Below are positions 58,145-64,000 of a stretch of DNA of 64,000 nt, one piece after another. How positions within the stretch are numbered: position 1 is the first letter of the stretch; every line of letters starts with the position of its first letter. The notes beneath the pieces are model-generated. The model saw nothing but the letters and a program-made list of their open reading frames with translations, did not search any database and was not told the DNA's origin. The DNA is from Clitoria ternatea (taxonomy: Eukaryota; Streptophyta; Magnoliopsida; Fabales; Fabaceae): positions 55,064,501 to 55,128,500 of the forward strand of contig CM075672.1 in the NCBI GenBank assembly GCA_037962975.1, written 5' to 3'. The position numbers were made by a program, and so were the translations under genes.

Positions 58145-60325
58145 CGAGAAGTCACTCGGCATTCTATCACTCGGAAAACCGAGACATTCACTCACTCGGA
58201 TTTCCATAAGTCCTCTTTCGCTCGGATATTATCCAATCAAACCACTCGGTATAATTCAACCTCGAGTCACTCGGTAAACATCAACCATTTAGCTCTCGGC
58301 ATAACAAAACTCCCTTACTCAGAGAGTACATAGATTTCCTCTCGGCCATAAATCACTCAGTTTAAGCATTCTTAACCAACTCATCAACAGAGTGGTATTC
58401 CACTCGGTAACTAATATCATTGCCGACCAATACTCGTTCGGCCACACGCTCGGCATTCATGCCTATTCTCACTCGGATAATACCTTAACCATTCATTGCT
58501 CAGAAATAGTCTACACAATCAATTCCACTCTGAATAATCCAAACTTCTCAACACTCAGAGGAATTTCCCAAGTATTTCGCTCGGACATATGAATTACTTA
58601 ACCACTCAGGGAAACCAATAAGTCAAGTCCCACTCGGACTCATTCCATACTTAAACACTGAGACCATATATTACCCTATTCACTCGGAATAGGTCCCCAC
58701 ATTCACTCGGGATACATTCATAATTCATACGCTTAGAATATAACCAATCTGAGTCATTACAACAACACTCCTCTTGGAAGAGGATCACTCGGATTTCTAC
58801 TCAGATTACTCAAATCATCCCCCACTCAGGGTTTACCCATGTTTTCCATTCGGAAAAGGCTGCACACATAGCCTTACTCGGAAGAAGATCAAGCCTACAT
58901 ACTCGGAATAATCATAAGCCTCAACATAAAGACCAGTTCTCACCATACCATCCCACTCAGAATTTATCAACTTAGCATCATTCATACAACATCACTTCCT
59001 AGTCGGTGAGAAGCATCAAATCAACATAAATCACTTGTATAGATATCTTCTCTAATTCCAAGTCCGACTACTACTGCAGCAATACACTTCCACCGATTCA
59101 TAACCATGCTATCAACATAACATATATGTATATACACAAGCATACACTCGGATTCTTATCTTTATACTTTCCATTCACCAACACATTCAATCGGTATGCA
59201 TATAATGCCATCACTCGAAGTATATATATATTAACATGCACTCGGATCCCAATACATATATTTCATATTCATAATTATGTTCATCCACTCGGATTCTATA
59301 CATATATATTTGTATTCATTATACAACATTAATATTATGAGCCAGCCAAGGCTTTAGTACATCAAATGTACTCGGAATATAACATTATATACACAGCCTC
59401 ATCAATAAATACCCAACACTCGGGTTAAGGTCATCACATCATCCAATCCGACCTGCACACACTGAAAAATGGTGTAGGGGTGAGCATTACATATTAAATG
59501 ACAGATATTGGCTCGGATTAATCACAGAATCCACAACATGCCATAACACACAACATCAATCAGCATATAAACACTGCCATTCAACATGAACAATCACAAG
59601 CATCCTCCGATCGGGATTTCACCCATTTCACTCGGCTATAAAGCTCAATTCACTCAGTACAAGTATACTGACTCACTCGGATTTCACTCAACCCCGAGAC
59701 TATATCAACATTATTCATACTCCGAGCCATGCTCAAGGAGTCTGTCCGAGCCCAGCTCCAGGACTTATACTATTTATCACATGTTGTCATCTGATTGCCG
59801 ATCGGTATAAAAATTCAACGCATTCCAGTGGCAAATCGGATGCATACGGTTTCATTCACTCGGCGTTCAACGCCAATGCACTCGGCATTTCATCAAGCGT
59901 CTCATTTCACGCTTAGTGCCCCAGGCACTGCCCGAGTCCAACCCGGGTCTTTCATCACAATCAACATTAGGACCACGTCCTCTTCACTCGGGATCACACC
60001 CTCGTGGCACCCCGTAAGGTGTTCATATTCAATAACACAATAACACGTATGCATATAAAATTCAACTCATATTCATTCGATTGCCCACTCGGAAATCTGT
60101 GTTCAACATTAAATTCACTCAGCAAGTCAACAACAGTCAGATGACTCGGGTTATACCACATTCACTCGGCAATCTTATGCCATTCACTCGGCAATCACTA
60201 TGCCATTCATTCGGTAATCACCATACCATTCACTCGGCAATCACTATGCCATTCACTCGGATTATCCTATATTCACTCGGATTTATCCTTTACAGTAAGC
60301 ATTTCGTGCCTTCCTCTATAAAGCC
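58145..60325 (-). repeat. CACTCGG word cluster (element E)
   Basis: I count about 27 exact CACTCGG words in 2.2 kb, where chance predicts well under one, and no CCGAGTG on the plus strand. Most read ttCACTCGGa/c/g. The element lies on minus, so in its own sense the word is CCGAGTG, as in elements B and 2. Confidence 0.9.
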
Positions 60326-61539
60326 CACTCGGCATCCATCATAACAGTCCCCATTCATGCATTCAGCATACACATATGCATCAATAACATTCACATGCAT
60401 TCAAATGTACAACACATCCAGGGACAAATAGAGGATCACACATGCACTACACATCAACATACATGCATCTCAAGTATCAATATATAATCATCATCACAAT
60501 AACATCATGCATCTCTTGGACGGATAATCATACACCATTTAAATAACAAACAACAATCCGGGTTCAACTTAACAACATACAACATCCAACAAAACATAAC
60601 ACAATGCAATGAAGTCACCCGGAAGTCCGTCCATAAACTATACACTTAAGATGCAATAGCTCCCCTTACCTGGATGAAGCTTCCAGGAGTCACAGGACCA
60701 CCCGGTCTAGCCACAGCAGCACCCTGCTTAGCTTTCAACACTGGAAAGAGTCATTAAGACTCAACTTAGTCTTCACCCAGCTCAGTGAAGAACTCCAACG
60801 CTGTATCTATCACAAGAACAACATCAAGAGTCAGTCCTCACCAACAGTGGAGAACCACCATGCCTTCATGCAACATGCATGTCTTCATCTTCACAAGAGT
60901 AGTGCACCCTCACCACAGTGGACCATCATACATCCACAAACCGAGACATGCACACACACACACACGTAGTTGTAGGCTCCAACCAAGCCCATCATATGAA
61001 GGAGAAGAAGAGGAAGACGAAGAATAATCACTAGGGAACAGGAAAGGATGAAGGAACCTAGACCCAGCCTCCATACATAGCCATACTTATTCCTCAACAC
61101 CACACAGTTCCACTAGAATTCTATAACATACATGAGTGGAAGTAAAAGATAAAAAGGAGGAAGAAGATGAAGCAGAAGCTCCATCAAGTTCTAGAGAGAA
61201 GGAGGAGTACTTCTCTCATCAGAACATGCACTCCCAAGGAATAGGGAGAGAGTGAGAAGAAAAACATGCAACCAAGGCCGTATCATCTCAGCCTCATCAG
61301 CATCCCACTCATCACAACATCCCATGCTCATTTAATGCAAGTCCATCAACATTTAATGCCAATTCTCTCAGCAATGATTGCACAAACACACGTGGACAAG
61401 GAAGGAGAGAAAACCAGACCCATTTGACCATCAAGGCACATGAGTCATCATTATGGGGACCACACAAAAGAAGAAAAGAGAAAAGGGAAACCGGGCCCTA
61501 CAATGATCCAAGAGCACCAGTGGTTCCTCATAAATCAAT

Positions 61540-61790
61540 TGCCTCGCCTGAGCGAATTTCATCCTTCAAGACCTTTCGCTCAGGCGGGTCCATCCAGCAA
61601 CTGATTCCCTTCGCCCTCGCTCGGGCGTCCCTAGCTCGCTTAAGCGACCAACACTCAGAATCCATTTCTTCTCTGGCTCGCTCACACTGATCCCTCATTC
61701 GCCTGGGCGAGATCGGGCCAGAGCCCTTGTGATCAACTCAAAGGAATTCTCGCTTGAACGAGAATCCCTCTCGCTTGAGCGAGAAGCATC
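61540..61790 (-). repeat. CGC-N4-GCG palindrome cluster (element E, inner)
   Basis: tcgcctgagcga, tcgctcaggcg, tcgctcgggcg, tcgcttaagcga, tcgcctgggcga, tcgcttgaacga and tcgcttgagcga. It is a second cluster near the start of the LTR on the element's own strand; element B has only one. Confidence 0.85.
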
Positions 61791-61998
61791 AGGACCTGGG
61801 CAGAAACGTGAGCTCTCAATGGTACACATAACAAAATCCATTCAAAGCCAATTTAACTCAATTCTATCTTTCATATACCTTACAATAATCATTTAAAACT
61901 TGTCTCCAGTGTTCGTGCACAACAATTTCCATTCAACTCATATTCAACCGTTTGCCATTCTTATCAATTACTCATTTTACAAAATTCGGGGTGTTACA

Positions 61999-62013
61999 AT
62001 TCTCCCCACCTTC
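61999..62013 (-). other. Polypurine tract of element E
   Basis: Plus strand attctccccaccttc; on minus gaaggtggggagaat directly before tgtaacacccc. This is the usual chromovirus form. Confidence 0.85.
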
Positions 62014-62110
62014 AAGGAATTTTGTCCTCGAAATTCAAGTATGAACCTACCTCAATAAACAGCTTGGCATTCACTATATACCAAACAAATCATTTACATA
62101 CCAATACTTT
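62014..62110 (-). pseudogene. Last ~30 codons of a chromovirus pol
   Basis: On minus, the residues LFIEVGSYLNFEDKIP correspond to LFAKVSYRLNFEDEIL at the end of element B's polyprotein, just before the polypurine tract. The similarity stops about 30 codons in; no chromodomain, integrase or reverse transcriptase follows within the window. Confidence 0.6.
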
Positions 62111-64000
62111 CCAAGTATTCACCGACTACCAAATCCAGTCAGCACAGATTCACTTCTCAAGTAGTTACTAACCACACAACATGAAATTCCAAGACACCAT
62201 ACTCTTAACACCTTCCACTCGGAAGTGTCACCAATTGGCTCGAAAATCACCCACTCGGTTATTCACAATTCCACATCACTCGGCAACTCTTTCACTTGCC
62301 CATTATTTTAATACTTAACCACATACTCATCTATTCAGATTCAAATCCTCACCTTGCTCGGAGCAATCCAATAGACTCAAGCCATTCCCATAAGCAGTTA
62401 CAGTCTCATTTGCTGACCTATGAACTGTTGCATCCAACTTATAGGATGACGTCTCATTCCTATAGGGTTACAACAGTTGCATCAAGTCAATGCAAAATGT
62501 ACACTGCCACAATACCTATGGCATGAAGAGTCACACTGGAACAGCATCCTCGCATTCTATTTCACTCATACCAACCCAAAATCACTCAGATAATGCCAAC
62601 CTACATGAAAATTAATGGCAATTCTTACCATTTTATAAGTAATACATCCGAATCACTACCACCATTAGGCACCATCAGTGATGCATCCTATGCCAACAGT
62701 CAGCAAACACTAATCATCCTCACAATAAAATACATATCACCAATAGATTTCCGACTCATTCAAGGCATATTTCCAGTCCCTATACTTATTCTAGTGCAAT
62801 CCTCATTATAATAATCATCAAATACCAACCACACTTACCATAAAATGGCATAATAACAATCGATTTCCAGTACAAACCGAGTAAATACCTCTTATTTAAT
62901 CCTAGTTATCACAAAATCATAGTCAATCAGCCAACCAATCCCTCAATTCACCATTCATCACTAGCCATCAATTAATTTAAGCCTAGAAATTTATTAAATT
63001 CTCTTAGATATACCACTCGGTTTTCAATATGATTCTCAATCATAACCATAGGTTTCTATATTGGCAACTTTCTTCACTGAGTATAAACACATTCCACTAG
63101 TCGGATATATAATCACCATAATATCATTTTCATTATCCCCATATCCAGTACCAAGGTGTACTCGGATTTCAACCTTAAGACACTTCAAATCTCACAATCC
63201 ACATGATCAATCAGATTCTCTGACTCGGAATCCCAAGGGTTACTAAATACCCCCACAACATCCAATTATCACCGAGTCAAAATCAACACAGAGTCTAGTT
63301 TCACAAGGTTTAACAGTATAAGATTATACAGAATCCAATCGGGTTACTACACCTTATGAGTCATAATTCAACCAACCACTCACTCGGTTTTTCAATCACA
63401 AAACCGAGACAGTACCCAAACTAACAGGTACATCACCATATCAATCCTCATAACATCCAATCATACATAATTATGCTCAACCAATTGGGTTACCACACTT
63501 TGTGGCCCAGTACTTAATCCAATCATCTACTCTGTTTTCACAATTCAAACCAAAATATAATTCCAACCAAGCAGGCATCAGGTTTTACATTCAATCACCT
63601 ATCCCATATTAAAATCCTCACATCATGAGGTTTCCCAACATTACTCACCCAGCCAACTTAGCAGGTAAATTTGAATCCATTCACAATCATGACTCTGCCA
63701 TGAATCATTAGCATGGTATACACCAGAATTTAAATCAATTAACACAGTTTTAATACTTATGAGAACTTCACTATCATTAATTAATCCATCACTCGGTTTT
63801 AGCACATTAGAACCGAGACACAAATCCAACATAACATATACCTGATTTCACATTTATACATTCATGATCGTATTCAAATTCTTGAATTAGGAATCTACCG
63901 TAAATCATCTTAATCATATATATATATATATATATTAATCAAGCAGAGTTCTCATGCCAAGGGTATAAATCATCATTTAAGAAATAGCACGGTCAAACAT
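62111..64000 (-). other. Non-coding internal part of element E
   Basis: About 1.9 kb with no coding feature on either strand. It carries scattered CACTCGG/ACTCGG words (62217, 62252, 62277, 63017, 63383, 63790) and an AT run at 63916-63935, and continues beyond the window. Confidence 0.5.

Larger units (their letters stand above)
57807..61998 (-). repeat. 3' LTR of a minus-strand chromovirus-like element (element E)
   Basis: 4192 bases from tgtgacaccc to ggggtgttaca, with inverted ends. On minus the internal side shows a polypurine tract at 61999-62013, so this is the 3' LTR. It is rich in CACTCGG (CCGAGTG on the element's own strand) at 58145-60325. It carries two clusters of CGC-N4-GCG palindromes (57975-58135 and 61540-61790). 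The composition echoes the LTR of element B, but it is 1.5 kb longer and not closely alignable by eye. Small frames inside are not genes. Confidence 0.8.

Noticed and set aside
58145..60325. CRISPR-like array of CACTCGG
   Set aside because: The word is only seven bases, spacing is irregular and the setting is a plant LTR; no repeat-spacer structure.
1..64000. Host genes, tRNA, rRNA or microRNA genes
   Set aside because: I scanned both strands for conserved protein motifs and for tRNA or rRNA signatures; only primer-binding sites and retrotransposon proteins were found. Weak or intron-rich genes without motifs could still be missed.

Overview
The window is plant nuclear DNA, most likely from a papilionoid legume. 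That placement is inferred from the style of the elements and is not proven. I find no host protein-coding gene, rRNA, tRNA or CRISPR array. Practically all 64 kb is LTR-retrotransposon DNA, nested and broken in the way typical of pericentromeric heterochromatin. Most apparent reading frames of 60-150 residues are accidental frames inside LTRs.

Layout. (1) 1-6883: a plus-strand non-autonomous LTR element whose 5' LTR is cut by the window edge. It has a tRNA-Asp-type primer site, a hyper-acidic broken frame and no pol. (2) 6884-7310: an old fragment. (3) 7311-9629 plus 27966-30116: one long degenerate LTR ('family A'), split by a 10.1-kb Athila-like element (9630-27960) with 3.1-kb LTRs and only a broken gag-protease frame. 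That element is itself split by an 8.2-kb minus-strand Copia element (19488-27708). (4) 30183-30699 plus 40848-about 42600: a second family A LTR, split by a 10.1-kb Tekay-like chromovirus (30700-40842). This is the best-preserved element: its gag-protease-RT-RNase H-integrase-chromodomain frame is broken only by two TGA codons. (5) About 42880-45564: a minus-strand Copia pol fragment. (6) 45565-about 50100: a minus-oriented LTR of family C, then a third family A LTR (to 54084), then a plus-oriented family C relative (54089-57806). (7) 57807-64000: a 4.2-kb minus-oriented chromovirus LTR and the start of a mostly non-coding internal region.

Target-site duplications can be read for three insertions (tatat, aaaat, atttt). 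They fix the order of events: family A LTRs first, then the Athila-like and Tekay-like elements, with the Copia element entering the Athila-like 3' LTR.

The most unusual signal is a short word, CCGAGTG. It is packed into the LTRs of three different elements, predominantly in the transcription sense, and also sits nine times in the Tekay-like polyprotein gene in all three codon phases. Other LTR families here carry their own clusters of different short palindromes. Nearly all premature stops in clearly readable frames replace positions compatible with Gln or Arg codons, which is the pattern expected of cytosine deamination in silenced, methylated DNA.
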